Assembly (NCBI RefSeq): GCF_023204875.1
Contig: NZ_CP096247.1
Coordinates: 2,232,001 to 2,296,000, forward strand
DNA: 64,000 nucleotides
Reading direction: 5' to 3'
Origin: Prevotella sp. E15-22
Lineage (GTDB): Bacteria > Bacteroidota > Bacteroidia > Bacteroidales > Bacteroidaceae
In this document: positions 54,442 through 64,000 of the stretch, piece by piece
How positions within the stretch are numbered: the stretch's first letter is position 1
How the letters are laid out: each line of letters opens with the position of its first letter
Translations under genes and position numbers: made by a program
The notes under the pieces: generated by a model
Database searches by the model: none
What the model was told of the DNA's origin: nothing
The model's input: the letters and a program-made list of their open reading frames with translations, nothing else

Positions 54442-54819
54442 TCTTCTTTCTCAGTTTTAAAATTCGGGCTGCAAAAGTAATACCTTTCTGGGAATAAATC
54501 ACTACGCAAATCACGTCAAATTTCGGAAGTTGGAACAGGAAGTGTTAAAGTGGTTTGTACTGCTGCGATATGTCACGGATTGCGTAGGTCGTTAAGAAAG
54601 TTTAACTTTCAGAGTTAGCCCTATCGGGTTACGAATAAGAAACCTAATTCGTTCCGCAATCTGCCTTGATTTGCTTATTGGCCTCTTACGAATTTTCCTC
54701 GTTATGCGCTCAAATGCCTTTATTTATGGGGTGAACTGCGTTAATCTTCCAAAATAGCTTCCGTATGTCAGCATTATTTTGTAACTTTGCCACAGAAATG
54801 CTAACTAAAACGAATTATA
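54442..54819. promoter_or_regulatory. Intergenic region with integrase promoter, arm-like motifs and C10 protease promoter
   Basis: A minus-strand -7 box TACTTTTG lies near 54484-54477 for the integrase. A motif TACGCAAATCA at 54512-54522 recurs in the left boundary repeat on the other strand and resembles the TAAGCAAATCA of the right repeat, so it may be an integrase arm site. TAACTTTG at 54782-54789 is the likely -7 box for the C10 protease gene, 30 bases before its ATG; its -33 element is poor. Confidence 0.45.
54626..54678. repeat. Right boundary repeat of the island (att-like)
   Basis: Begins GGGTTACGAATAAGAAACCT and ends CTGCCTTGATTTGCTTAT. The start contains GGTT-N11-AACC, a short inverted repeat of the kind tyrosine recombinases bind. 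It lies 185 bases from the integrase start. Confidence 0.55.
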
Positions 54820-57800
54820 ATGAGAAAAATGTACTTTCATCTTAGAATGCTGCTCGCTACATTCGTGGCATGTTTGGTGTCTGTTGAGATGATGGCCGAC
54901 CCCATCACCCGTGAACAGGCCAAGCAGAGAGTCGTGGCATTCCAGAAAAAACTGGGCGACACTCACCAAATCAAAGCAGTGGTCAGCGAAAAACGACTGG
55001 CACCACACAGAAATGCTGCTACCACAACGGTAACGGAACCCTACTACGTGTTTGATCGCGGCAATAATGAGGGCTATGTCATCGCATCGGGAGATGACCA
55101 GACCATCGACGTGCTGGGCTATACCACCAGCGGTTCGTTCGACTATGAGCAACTGCCGCCACAACTGCAGGATTTGCTTGAGGCTTACGAACGTCAGATT
55201 ACGGCCATCCAGGCTGGAGCACCTGTGCTGAAGGCCCCCGCCAACCACCCCAAGGTGGAAACGTTTATGAGTTGCAAATGGAGTCAGGGGGCGCCCTACA
55301 ATAATCTCTGTCCGCTGGACGATGGCAAGCGTTCTGTAACAGGTTGTGTAGCTACAGCCATGGCTCAGATTCTTTACTACAACCGCGAAAAATCAGTGAC
55401 CGAGACAATGGCTGATATCCCTGGATTTACCACAAACACAAAGGGTATTGCAGTGCCTGGTATCGAGGCCGGTGCCCCCATCGACTGGGACAACATGAAG
55501 GACACCTATAGTTCGGCCACTGAACTGCAGAAGCAGGCTGTGGCGCAACTGATGCTCTACTGTGGTGTGTCAGTCAAGATGGACTACACCAACTCATCGT
55601 CTGGAGCCCAGATCTATGAGGTGGTGACTGCCTGTCAGAAGTATTTTGGTTATGGCAACTCACTGAAGTTCGTTGAGAACAGCGGCAACGAGGACGAGTG
55701 GGACAAGATGGTGTATAACGAACTGGCTGCAGGTCGCCCTGTTTACCTAGGAGGCTATACAGGTGACTGGAGTGCAGGCCACGCCTTCCTAACCTGCGGC
55801 TACGAAAACCAGCGCTACTGGATTAACTGGGGCTGGGGCGGACAGAGCGATGGCTATTATTACCTGACCAACCTGACGCCTGGCAACGGACAGGGCATCG
55901 GTGGCAGTGATGATGGCTATAACATAGGACGCACAGCCATCATCGGCTTCGAACCTGAAAACTTTGGAGAAAAGACCATGAGTTTCACCGATGCCACGGT
56001 TAAGAGACTCTGCGTAGAGAACTGGGACGCCAACGGCGATGGCAAACTGACCTACAACGAGGCGGCTACAGTAACATCGCTGGGTGAGGTGTTCAAAGGC
56101 AACACTACCATCAAGAAGTTCCCTGAACTGTATTACTTCACTGGCATAAAGAGCCTGAACGATGATGCCTTTAACGGTTGCACAAACCTAAACACACTGC
56201 GACTGCCTAAGACACTAAAGACCATTGGGGCACGCGCTTTAAAAGATTGTAAGAAACTGCCGCTAGTGAGTCTGCCAACGGGCGTCAACGCTATTGGCGA
56301 GGAAGCCTTTGCTGGTTGCGCCCTGATGTCTGAGATGGATTTATCGAACGAGGTGACAGCCATCGAGAACGGCACGTTCAAGAACTGCGCGGCACTGAAG
56401 GAGTTCAATCTGCCTATCAGTGTGAGCAGCATTGGCAGTGAGGCGTTTGCTGGTTGCGCCAAACTCAAGGCCGTTACTGTCAATACGTATCATCCTGCCG
56501 ACATCACACTGGGCGACAATGTGTTTGGCAATGTAAGCCTGAGCGAAGCCACCCTGAACGTGATGCAGGGCACGAAGAGTTTCTTCGAGGCAGCCGACCA
56601 ATGGAAGGACTTTGGAACGATTGCTCAGATACGTGACATATCGGGTGGACAGTTTACGGCAATAGAAGCAGGCAAGACCTATTATATATATAATGTGGGA
56701 ACGGGTCGATATCTGACCAAGGGCGAAGCTTATGGCACGCAAGCCGTAGTTGGCAAGGAGCCTATGCGCTTCAAGGCTGTGGCCAAGGCCAATACAGAGG
56801 ATGTGTTCTACTTCAGTTCGCCCGACACGGGTAAGGACGGTAAATTCCTATTCCGCACCAGTAGCGACGGCAACGTAGGACAGGGTGTGAAGGCAGTGTT
56901 TGTAGACGGAACAGCGCTCACCAACGCCTATTGGAGTGTGAAGCAGGTAGGCGACTTGCTCTATACCATCCAGATGCCAGCAACGGATACCAACTACAAG
57001 GAGGGCGAGATGCTGGGTATTCAGACCGACCATCAGAGTAATGCGGCCGCACCCACTTATGGTGCATACTACGATGTGGAATACAATACGCATAAACTGA
57101 ACTGTCAGTGGCAGTTTGTGCTCTATGATGAGGCACAGACCGAGAAGTTCCTCGAGGCGCAGACACTGGAGAAACTGTTACAGACAGCCAAGAGACGTAA
57201 CGTCAAGTGCGATGAGGAGCAGGCGGTGTTCGACAATCTGGAGAGTACGACAGAAGAACTGCTGGCAGCCCAAAGTTCGCTGCGCAAGAAGTTGAAGTTC
57301 ATTGAGTTCAGCAATAAGAACATTCGTGAGAAAACCATCCTGTATTTCGACTCGGACGGCGACGGTGAGATGAGCTATAAGGAGGCTTCGGACATTACTG
57401 ACTTCGGCTGGCTTTACAACTTCAACGGTGACAAGACCATTGTGAGCTTCAACGAGTTGCAGTACTTCACACACGTGCAGGCAATCCCAGGCACCTTCCT
57501 GCAGAACTGCATCAACCTTGAGAGTGTCATCGTACCCGAGGGCGTGGAGAACATCTACTACTATGCCTTCAAGAACTGTAAGAAACTCACGAGCATCAAT
57601 ATTCCTGAGTATGTAAACCTGATTGGCGAACAAGCCTTCGAGGGATGTTCGGCACTGCGCGAGGTGACTATCATGAACCCCACACCAGCAGCCATCAACA
57701 TGGGAGCAGACATCTTTAAGAACGTGCCACTTGCCCAATGTACACTCTATGTACCCTTCGGCACTAAGGCACTCTACGAGCAGGCCGACGTATGGAAGGA

Positions 57801-59517
57801 TTTTGGCACCATCATCGAGGTTCGTCCCACACACAGTCAGCCTAAGTTCTCACCCATTGTCACCACCGAGCCGGGCTATATCTACAACATTGGCACGCGC
57901 CAGATGATTACCATGGGCGAAGCATACGGCACTCAGTCGGTGGTTGGTTCGAAGGGCCGTCTGTATCAGTGGATGAAGAACGCGGCTAAGGACGAGGGTG
58001 TGTATGCACTGGTTGACGTCACCACAGGAAAGATACTCTTCCGCACCTCAGCTGACAAGAAGGTGGGCGAAGGTGTAAAGGCCTGCTTCGGAGACGGCGA
58101 AAGTTCTAAGACATCGGTGGCCTACTGGACAACGACACTCGTTGGCGAGAACATCTATACACTGGCAGCATCGGGCTCTGACTACGTCGAGGGTGAATAC
58201 CTGGGCACAGACGCCAACCACACTAGTGCGGCAGCCTCGCCCACACACGGCATCTATTGGGACGTACAGGGTGTAAAGGAGAACACCATGTGGGCATTCG
58301 TCACTGAGAACGACTATAAAAACGCGCAGGCCATCGACGAAGTGGTGGCAAAGTTGAAGACGTATCTGGCTGTGGCTAAGGAGCAGAACGTGGACGTCAA
58401 CGACGAACAGGCTATCTACAATAACCCGCAAAGCACATTAGGCGAGCTGATGGAGGCACTCAGCTCAGTGCGTGCCAAGTTGCACTTCATCACCTTTGCC
58501 GACAGCAAGGTACAGAAGATCTGTTTGGAGAACTGGGACGTCAACAATGATGGCGAGTTGACCTTCGAGGAAGCTCAGGCAGTGACAGACATCGCAGAGA
58601 TCTTCCGTGGTCAAGATTTCAGTCTCTTTGAGGAGTTCAAGTACTTCACCTCTATCACAGCCATTCCTGACAATGCCTTCCGCAACGTCAGCGACCTGCA
58701 GAGTATCTATCTGCCAGCAAGTGTCAGTCAGGTGAGTGGCTCAGCTTTCGTGGCTTGCAGTAAATTGGACTTCATGGTTATCCTCAACGACCAAACCAAA
58801 CTCGACTGCAACATGTCGTTGCGTCCACAGACCACCTTCTTTGTGCCCGCTGCCGTTCTGCCCGCATACCAGGCAGACGAAAACTGGAGCACCAAGAATG
58901 TCATTGAATATACGGGTAAGCCAGTGGTAACTGCCGAGGCAACACGTATCTATGGCCGTACCCTTGGTACCATCAGCACCAAGGTAATGGGCGCACCCGT
59001 TGTTGGCACACCTGAAACAGAATGTGAGTCGATGAGCATTGCCACCTTGCCCGTGGGTACATACCCCATCACCGTAAAGTTAGGCACCATCACTACAACC
59101 GGTGTGGAACTGCGCGAGGGTGTGCTCACCATCACACCTGCTCCGCTTACCATCACAGCTAAGAGTTACTCCCGTAAGGTGGGCGAAGCTAATCCAGAGT
59201 TTGAGCTGACCTATAAGTCGTTCCGCAACAAGGAGACTGACACGGTATTCGTGGTACGTCCTGTGATTGAGTGCGACGCCACCATCGACAGTCCTGCCGG
59301 TGAATACGAGATTCGTGTGTCAGGAGCAGTGGCTTCGAACTACGAGATAAGCTATGTGAACGGTGTGCTGACGGTGGTCGACGATCCCTCAGGAATCACA
59401 ACCGCCAAGAACGATGATATCGATGCGCCTGTGTACGATATGACAGGACGTCGCGTGAGCAAGCCTCAGCGTGGCATCTATATCAAAGGAAATAAAAAAG
59501 TCGTTGTCCGTAACTAG
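54820..59517 (+). CDS. Multidomain C10-family (streptopain-like) cysteine protease, 1565 aa
   Basis: Signal peptide MRKMYFHLRMLLATFVACLV; residues ~27-130 are the Spi_C10-like propeptide. The peptidase domain has catalytic Cys176 (SVTGCVATAMAQILYYN) and His321 (SAGHAFLTCGYENQ), with the Trp/Asn block RYWINWGWGGQSDGYYY. After it come three EF-hand-like loops (DANGDGKLTYNEA, DSDGDGEMSYKEA, DVNNDGELTFEEA), each followed by a BspA-type leucine-rich unit (GCTNLNTLRLPKTLKTIG; NCKKLTSINIPEYV). Two copies of a ~150-residue beta domain (ITMGEAYGTQSVVG) alternate with these units. Two MBG-like repeats and the sorting tail MTGRRVSKPQRGIYIKGNKK close the protein. It is likely a surface or secreted protease, type IX cargo, as inferred from the tail. 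Confidence 0.87.
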   Translation: MRKMYFHLRMLLATFVACLVSVEMMADPITREQAKQRVVAFQKKLGDTHQIKAVVSEKRLAPHRNAATTTVTEPYYVFDRGNNEGYVIASGDDQTIDVLGYTTSGSFDYEQLPPQLQDLLEAYERQITAIQAGAPVLKAPANHPKVETFMSCKWSQGAPYNNLCPLDDGKRSVTGCVATAMAQILYYNREKSVTETMADIPGFTTNTKGIAVPGIEAGAPIDWDNMKDTYSSATELQKQAVAQLMLYCGVSVKMDYTNSSSGAQIYEVVTACQKYFGYGNSLKFVENSGNEDEWDKMVYNELAAGRPVYLGGYTGDWSAGHAFLTCGYENQRYWINWGWGGQSDGYYYLTNLTPGNGQGIGGSDDGYNIGRTAIIGFEPENFGEKTMSFTDATVKRLCVENWDANGDGKLTYNEAATVTSLGEVFKGNTTIKKFPELYYFTGIKSLNDDAFNGCTNLNTLRLPKTLKTIGARALKDCKKLPLVSLPTGVNAIGEEAFAGCALMSEMDLSNEVTAIENGTFKNCAALKEFNLPISVSSIGSEAFAGCAKLKAVTVNTYHPADITLGDNVFGNVSLSEATLNVMQGTKSFFEAADQWKDFGTIAQIRDISGGQFTAIEAGKTYYIYNVGTGRYLTKGEAYGTQAVVGKEPMRFKAVAKANTEDVFYFSSPDTGKDGKFLFRTSSDGNVGQGVKAVFVDGTALTNAYWSVKQVGDLLYTIQMPATDTNYKEGEMLGIQTDHQSNAAAPTYGAYYDVEYNTHKLNCQWQFVLYDEAQTEKFLEAQTLEKLLQTAKRRNVKCDEEQAVFDNLESTTEELLAAQSSLRKKLKFIEFSNKNIREKTILYFDSDGDGEMSYKEASDITDFGWLYNFNGDKTIVSFNELQYFTHVQAIPGTFLQNCINLESVIVPEGVENIYYYAFKNCKKLTSINIPEYVNLIGEQAFEGCSALREVTIMNPTPAAINMGADIFKNVPLAQCTLYVPFGTKALYEQADVWKDFGTIIEVRPTHSQPKFSPIVTTEPGYIYNIGTRQMITMGEAYGTQSVVGSKGRLYQWMKNAAKDEGVYALVDVTTGKILFRTSADKKVGEGVKACFGDGESSKTSVAYWTTTLVGENIYTLAASGSDYVEGEYLGTDANHTSAAASPTHGIYWDVQGVKENTMWAFVTENDYKNAQAIDEVVAKLKTYLAVAKEQNVDVNDEQAIYNNPQSTLGELMEALSSVRAKLHFITFADSKVQKICLENWDVNNDGELTFEEAQAVTDIAEIFRGQDFSLFEEFKYFTSITAIPDNAFRNVSDLQSIYLPASVSQVSGSAFVACSKLDFMVILNDQTKLDCNMSLRPQTTFFVPAAVLPAYQADENWSTKNVIEYTGKPVVTAEATRIYGRTLGTISTKVMGAPVVGTPETECESMSIATLPVGTYPITVKLGTITTTGVELREGVLTITPAPLTITAKSYSRKVGEANPEFELTYKSFRNKETDTVFVVRPVIECDATIDSPAGEYEIRVSGAVASNYEISYVNGVLTVVDDPSGITTAKNDDIDAPVYDMTGRRVSKPQRGIYIKGNKKVVVRN

Positions 59518-60554
59518 GACAACGACTCTAAGAGTATTTCTATCAAGCGGGGCTTGGCGTAATCGTCGAGCTCCGCTTCTTTTATCCAGATATAATCGGC
59601 AGGCAATGCAGGACGCTCAGTGGGTTGCCATAACCAGAAGTCGGCCTTAAGGATGCGATGGGTAAGTACATGCTTAACACCCTTTTTAAGGAGCAAGGGG
59701 CGTGGAGTAAGATTCGAGATATCGGATCCATCCTCTATTAAAAGTGGTTCGTAGAGACCTTGCCAGATATCACCACTACCACGCCGACGGATGGCCGTCT
59801 CGTCGTTATAGCGCACATAGACATAGGTCAGATTGCGTTCCTTCACCTTCAAGGTCTTGAGCTTTACCGGCAAATCGCCGACCCTTCCTTCACGGAAAGC
59901 AACGCAGGTCTCCATCAAGGGGCAACTGACACAGTTGGGACTGGCTGGTGTGCACTGCATAGCACCGAAGTCCATGATAGCTTGGTTATAAAGTCCCGCC
60001 CCTATCCCATCTCTATCAAGAGAGGGAAGAAGTAATTCTTGTGCCAACAAAGCAAACTCTTTTTTGCCTTCCGTCGAGTTGATGGGAGTACTGATACCAA
60101 AGTGGCGGCTGAGCACACGATAGACATTACCATCCACCACGGCTGCAGGCAGATTAAAAGCAATAGAGCCAATGGCGGCAGCAGTATAGTCGCCTACGCC
60201 CTTCAGACTCTTTATACCCTCTAAGGTGGTTGGGAAGGCACCCATCTCTACTATCTGGCGGGCTGCAAAATGCAGGTTGCGAGCACGGGAGTAATAGCCC
60301 AGCCCCTGCCAGAGGCGAAGAACCTCATCCTCTGTGGCAGCAGCCAACTGCTCTACCGTGGGCCACTTCTGCATGAAGCGTTCCCAATAGGCCCATCCCT
60401 GCTTCACCTGAGTCTGCTGGAGGATGATCTCCGACAGCCAGATGGCATATGGGTCGCGAGTCTGGCGCCAAGGCAAGTCGCGCCCATTGTCATGGAACCA
60501 GTTTAGTAATGTCAGCGAAAAAAAATTATTCATTGTACATTGTTCATCGTTCAT
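59514..60554 (-). CDS. mutY: A/G-specific adenine glycosylase MutY
   Basis: Removes adenine mispaired with 8-oxoguanine. A 346-aa protein: catalytic Glu in LSEIILQQTQVKQG, helix-hairpin-helix IKSLKGVGDYTAAAIGSIAF with catalytic Asp in AVVDGNVYRVLS, the 4Fe-4S loop MQCTPASPNCVSCPLMETC (C-x6-C-x2-C-x5-C), and a C-terminal MutT-like domain that reads 8-oxoG. It ends by overlapping the C10 protease stop by 4 bases (convergent). It starts 12 bases after the sprA stop, so it is probably in the same transcript. Confidence 0.96.
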   Translation of the reverse strand: MNDEQCTMNNFFSLTLLNWFHDNGRDLPWRQTRDPYAIWLSEIILQQTQVKQGWAYWERFMQKWPTVEQLAAATEDEVLRLWQGLGYYSRARNLHFAARQIVEMGAFPTTLEGIKSLKGVGDYTAAAIGSIAFNLPAAVVDGNVYRVLSRHFGISTPINSTEGKKEFALLAQELLLPSLDRDGIGAGLYNQAIMDFGAMQCTPASPNCVSCPLMETCVAFREGRVGDLPVKLKTLKVKERNLTYVYVRYNDETAIRRRGSGDIWQGLYEPLLIEDGSDISNLTPRPLLLKKGVKHVLTHRILKADFWLWQPTERPALPADYIWIKEAELDDYAKPRLIEILLESLS

Positions 60555-60566
60555 TGAACATTCCCC

Positions 60567-63500
60567 TCATCGTGTCAGCGAGAATTTCATGGATACGCCA
60601 AAGTCCTGTGTGGTGGTGGGATAACTGCTCGACGAGAGTAACGGGGTGTTGGTCTGACGGTCGTAGTAGGCCGACACGGTGAGCAGACGTGACAAGGTAT
60701 AATCGGCAGCAAGAGAAATCTTCAGTGCAGAGTTGCCACTGCTGGCCGACGATACGCCAGAGGCAATATCACGGGTGATGGCAGCCTGTTTACGGAACGA
60801 GATATCCAAGCGGGTGTTCAGATCGTGATTCACGCCCTTTCTCTTAGTGGTCTGCTGCTTATTCTTACTGTCGTCGTTATTATTCTTCTTACTGCCCTTC
60901 ACCTTGCGTGACTTAGTGGCACCGAAGAAGTTGAAATCACTAATCTTATAGCCCATACCAATAACCCAGTCCTTAGAGTTCGACTCGTTAATCTGAACGC
61001 TAGTCATCGAGAGGTTCAGCACACGCGTAGTGCGATACTCCACCTTACAGGTCATGTTGTTATTAAATGTCATGTCGATACCAAGTAGGGGCGAGAAGGC
61101 CTCGTTGATACTCACTGTTGAGATGTTATAGCGCGAAGAGGGGGTGTAAGAGCCATCGGCTGCCTTCACATAACCCAAATCACCCATATACTCCAGCCAA
61201 GAGCTGTATGAGGCGTATGAACCTACGGAATAGATGCTCTTATAACTGTGATTGATATTGAAACTCTTGAAGACGCCCTGCATCCACGTAAGCTTTGACA
61301 AGCCAGAATAACGGATGGACCAGTTGGGTAGCAGACGCGTAATAGCTGGGAACACATCAAGTGAGCCACCCGCACCCATGGTATAAGTGTCGAGGAAGGC
61401 AGGGATAAGCACATCGGCACTATAGGGGTCGACGTTATTCACGCCAGCGCCACCCACTACCTTCGAGGCGGCTTCGCCCGTGGGATACTGTGCCTGCACC
61501 CTATCGCGGAAAGCAGCCACCTTGCCACAGAACTCATCGAACGTATGACTGCTATAGCCATTATTGGCGTCGCCCATACCCTCAAGAGCACTGCGAATAG
61601 AGATGGTGGTCATGTTGAACGAACCGCTATAGGTAGTAGGCGAACCGACATACATGAACTGTATGCTGCGGGCCTTGTTCACAGTACGTGAAGCATTGAG
61701 GTCAATCTTCAGGTCGCGCATGGGCTCGAGGGTGGCACGGACCTGGAAGTCCTCGGTGGCCGAGGTAGTGGCGGGCGTAGCCACGTTATCATCACACATG
61801 AGCCATCCGTTTTCGCGGGCGGTCTCCACATAACTGTCGCCAGTGAGACCAAAGGCAAAACCTAAGCCTGGTGCCAGCACACTACCATTGCTCTGTCCAA
61901 AGGCATCGCCAACGTTAGGCATAAAACCAGGCAGGGTCATGGCATACTGGTTACGATAGGAGAAGTTGACATTACGCAGCATCATCAACAGGCGAGCAGC
62001 CTGCTGGGCTGGATTATACCACCACTGCTTATCGAGAGGTTCTTTAGGTGTGATGCTAAGTTTCAGCTGCAGCGAGTCGGCACCATAGACCTTGATCTTA
62101 TTCTCGTCAACAACCTTCCATTTCACATTCACCTTGCGTCCATCCTTATTACGCGCCGATACTAACAGGCGCTTTGACTTCTTGCCGTGCTGAACCACAA
62201 TCTGCGTATCGGGCAGAAGAGTAATCTCCTTCTGGAAGGTATTCTTGTTCTTGGGCAGTTCAGCAGCTTCTTTTTGTTGAGCCTTAGCATCCTTGGGATC
62301 CTTCTGGTTCTTCGTATCTTTGGAATCCTTTGATTCATTAGAAGTTGTTGTTGTCTTCTTAGCAGGTTTCTTGGGCTGCGTGCTTATTGCCTTTTTGAAG
62401 CGTTCATTAGTCTTCTTGAGGAATGGTATGTGGTTATAAAGCGTCTCCATGTTGAACGTGCCATTGACTGTGAGGTTGCGGTTGTTCGAGATAGTATTAC
62501 CCAATGATGTGCCATCGTCGAGTTCTGTGCCACGCAGCCATGAATAGGTAGCAGTATAGGATGCGTCCGACTTCACCCAATCGAGGATGGGCAACTTATC
62601 AAGTGGCAACTGATAGCTGGCCGAGAACGACTGCTGATAGTCGAGCGGTGTTCCCCAGTGCTTGATACTAGTCCAAACAGAGTCTTTCCATGCGGTATAA
62701 CGATCGGGATAGAGGTCTTTGTTCACAGGAGTATAAGGCTCTTCGATCTCGGCATGGGTGGCACTCTGGAAACTCATGTGGAGGTTCTTGGTGAAATCCC
62801 AACGTAACTGAAACTCACGGTTCCAAAGGAACTGCTGACTGAACGTCAACGGGAGACTTGGATTCTCGGTATTCTCGAGGTCACGCTCCTGAAGTTCATA
62901 GTAGTTACGCATCAACTCTGAGTTGAATGAGATGTTCTGTGGCAAGTAATTGAAGCCAAGAGCCTTGGGGAACTGCATCCACTTAGACTTACTCTTAGAG
63001 TTCTTAAAGGGCTCCCAGGTCTTATAGACAGGCGAATAGTTGTAATTGACAGAGCCGCGCCACTGGTCATCGTTTTCATAAACGGTGGTCTGACCCGTGG
63101 TGTTACGATGGGCATGACTATACGAGAACGAGAAGTTGGCAGGGTCGATGGGCAACGGGAAACGTTTGTTCTTGATATCAACACGCATGTTGCTCAACGA
63201 GAAATTACGCGAGGTGTGTTTAGTCACAGCGATAGACTCGATAGAATCGCGCTCACGCTTATCGGCAGCCGACTCAAGAGCATCGTCGAGTTCCATATCG
63301 GTATCCAATGGATTGTACTTAGGACTGATAACCTCTTTTGTATAAGAATAATAAAGAGGTGCAGACACCTTGGCCTTTTCAGGGAACAGTTTTCCAAGTT
63401 CGAGGTTGGCCGTCACGGCATATGACTTCTGTGTATCAGTGGAGCGCTGAAGGATAGACTCTTCCAGTCCGCCAAAGCCATCGGTGATATAACGACCTGT

Positions 63501-64000
63501 CATGTTCACACTACCGAAGTCAGAAAGTTGTACGTTCAATGCGCCAGAGGCAGCCCAACCGCCTTCGTTGTTCGACTCACGCAGGCGCAACTCGTTGACC
63601 CACACTTCGCCCGACTTGATAGAACTACTGAGGTTGCGCACACCAATGACCATGGTCTTCACCTCGGCTAAGGAGGGGTTACCCACGATACTCACCTTGT
63701 TATTAGGTTTGTTTGGATCGTATTCAGAATACACCGCATTATAGCTGGCCAAGCCCTGACCACGTGCTTTATTTCTGCTTTTCTTCACTGCTGTGAAGAT
63801 GCTCATATCAATATCGAGCATATTTTCCTCGGGCCATACCAAAGGACGGTCGGAAGGCACGTTCCATCGGTAGTTGCCCTGAGGAGTGAGCTTCAAGGGA
63901 ATGAGGTATTCGTAGTAGTTATTCTTGTAGTCGGAACCCAAGCGGATGAAAACGGCTAATTGGTTATCCTCCAACTGGGTGTTGTTGGGCACCAAATGAT
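60567..64000 (-). CDS. sprA: SprA, type IX secretion outer-membrane translocon (C-terminal ~1143 residues; 5' end outside window)
   Basis: The frame is open to the window edge; the true start is beyond 64000. The visible part is a large Gly/aromatic-rich beta-barrel region. Blocks typical of SprA/Sov include VWVNELRLRESNNEGGWAAS, GSVNMTGRYITDGFGGLEES, FSFSYSHAHRNTTGQTTVYE, and the C-terminal KISLAADYTLSRLLTVSAYY with FGVSMKFSLTR. A lysine-rich low-complexity stretch (KKPAKKTTTTSNESKDSKDT and on) at about 520-560 of the visible part is an insertion, probably an extracellular or periplasmic loop. SprA is the protein-conducting channel of the type IX system. Together with PorQ and the cargo proteins here it shows that the system is present. 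Confidence 0.92.
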   Translation of the reverse strand, partial: HLVPNNTQLEDNQLAVFIRLGSDYKNNYYEYLIPLKLTPQGNYRWNVPSDRPLVWPEENMLDIDMSIFTAVKKSRNKARGQGLASYNAVYSEYDPNKPNNKVSIVGNPSLAEVKTMVIGVRNLSSSIKSGEVWVNELRLRESNNEGGWAASGALNVQLSDFGSVNMTGRYITDGFGGLEESILQRSTDTQKSYAVTANLELGKLFPEKAKVSAPLYYSYTKEVISPKYNPLDTDMELDDALESAADKRERDSIESIAVTKHTSRNFSLSNMRVDIKNKRFPLPIDPANFSFSYSHAHRNTTGQTTVYENDDQWRGSVNYNYSPVYKTWEPFKNSKSKSKWMQFPKALGFNYLPQNISFNSELMRNYYELQERDLENTENPSLPLTFSQQFLWNREFQLRWDFTKNLHMSFQSATHAEIEEPYTPVNKDLYPDRYTAWKDSVWTSIKHWGTPLDYQQSFSASYQLPLDKLPILDWVKSDASYTATYSWLRGTELDDGTSLGNTISNNRNLTVNGTFNMETLYNHIPFLKKTNERFKKAISTQPKKPAKKTTTTSNESKDSKDTKNQKDPKDAKAQQKEAAELPKNKNTFQKEITLLPDTQIVVQHGKKSKRLLVSARNKDGRKVNVKWKVVDENKIKVYGADSLQLKLSITPKEPLDKQWWYNPAQQAARLLMMLRNVNFSYRNQYAMTLPGFMPNVGDAFGQSNGSVLAPGLGFAFGLTGDSYVETARENGWLMCDDNVATPATTSATEDFQVRATLEPMRDLKIDLNASRTVNKARSIQFMYVGSPTTYSGSFNMTTISIRSALEGMGDANNGYSSHTFDEFCGKVAAFRDRVQAQYPTGEAASKVVGGAGVNNVDPYSADVLIPAFLDTYTMGAGGSLDVFPAITRLLPNWSIRYSGLSKLTWMQGVFKSFNINHSYKSIYSVGSYASYSSWLEYMGDLGYVKAADGSYTPSSRYNISTVSINEAFSPLLGIDMTFNNNMTCKVEYRTTRVLNLSMTSVQINESNSKDWVIGMGYKISDFNFFGATKSRKVKGSKKNNNDDSKNKQQTTKRKGVNHDLNTRLDISFRKQAAITRDIASGVSSASSGNSALKISLAADYTLSRLLTVSAYYDRQTNTPLLSSSSYPTTTQDFGVSMKFSLTR

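Larger units (their letters stand above)
49177..54678. mobile_element. Putative small, decayed integrative element
   Basis: Imperfect direct repeats of about 54 bases at 49177-49230 and 54626-54678 bracket a tyrosine integrase (with a nonsense codon), an integrase-adjacent small protein, an abortive-infection gene and several genes with no core function. The integrase lies nearest the right repeat, as expected for an attachment site next to int. Gene order, low gene density and A/T-rich composition differ from the flanks. Ends are inferred, not proven. Confidence 0.45.

Overview
The window looks like a chromosomal segment from a Bacteroidales bacterium, most likely a Prevotella-type organism. 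The support is direct. Nearly every gene start is preceded by the Bacteroidetes promoter form (TTTG, 19-20 bases, TAnnTTTG) rather than the E. coli form. Type IX secretion parts are present (PorQ-like protein, C-terminal part of SprA), as are secreted proteins with short C-terminal sorting-type tails. A MeaB GTPase, a bacterial alpha-2-macroglobulin and glycan-degrading enzymes fit the same group. Species level is an inference.

Layout. 1-9 kb: end of an ECF sigma / DUF6249 pair, an RsmF-type rRNA methyltransferase carrying an in-frame palindromic repeat array, a GH28-GH43 fusion enzyme, an SDR enzyme, then thyA, a histidine-kinase-like protein and folA. 9-14.4 kb: Lrp regulator, an ExbB / 33-aa membrane peptide / ExbD / ExbD energy-transduction operon lying just downstream of tRNA-Ser(GGA) and two tRNA-tail-like repeats, and a tonB, polyprenyl synthase, tatD operon. 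14.4-27 kb: porQ-cmk, facing a five-gene minus-strand run (alpha-2-macroglobulin, DUF1573, meaB, ispH, subtilisin-like protease). 27-36.3 kb: clpB, then a complete TPP-riboswitch-controlled thiamine operon (thiS, thiE, thiG, thiC, thiF, thiH, thiE-like, thiD). 36.3-48.8 kb: a large surface protein with a downstream LLAGS-type small protein, GH27 alpha-galactosidase, a DUF2975/XRE pair with three operator palindromes, a BASS transporter, a zinc-ribbon membrane protein, a second array of the 22-bp palindromic repeat, an SDR enzyme and a carboxylesterase.

48.8-54.7 kb is a small accessory island, probably a decayed integrative element. It is bounded by imperfect ~54-bp direct repeats and holds a tyrosine integrase broken by one in-frame TGA, a frameshifted gene, a lipoprotein, small proteins, and an AbiF-type (Abi_2, HEPN RX4H) protein. 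The AbiF gene is preceded by a ~95-nt structured RNA with its own promoter and a terminator-like end. At least two more unannotated structured RNA candidates lie in or at the edge of this island. I consider the AbiF-RNA pair and its RNA-rich surroundings the most interesting part of the window. 54.8-64 kb: a 1565-aa C10 cysteine protease with leucine-rich, EF-hand-like and MBG segments, mutY, and the C-terminal half of sprA running off the window.
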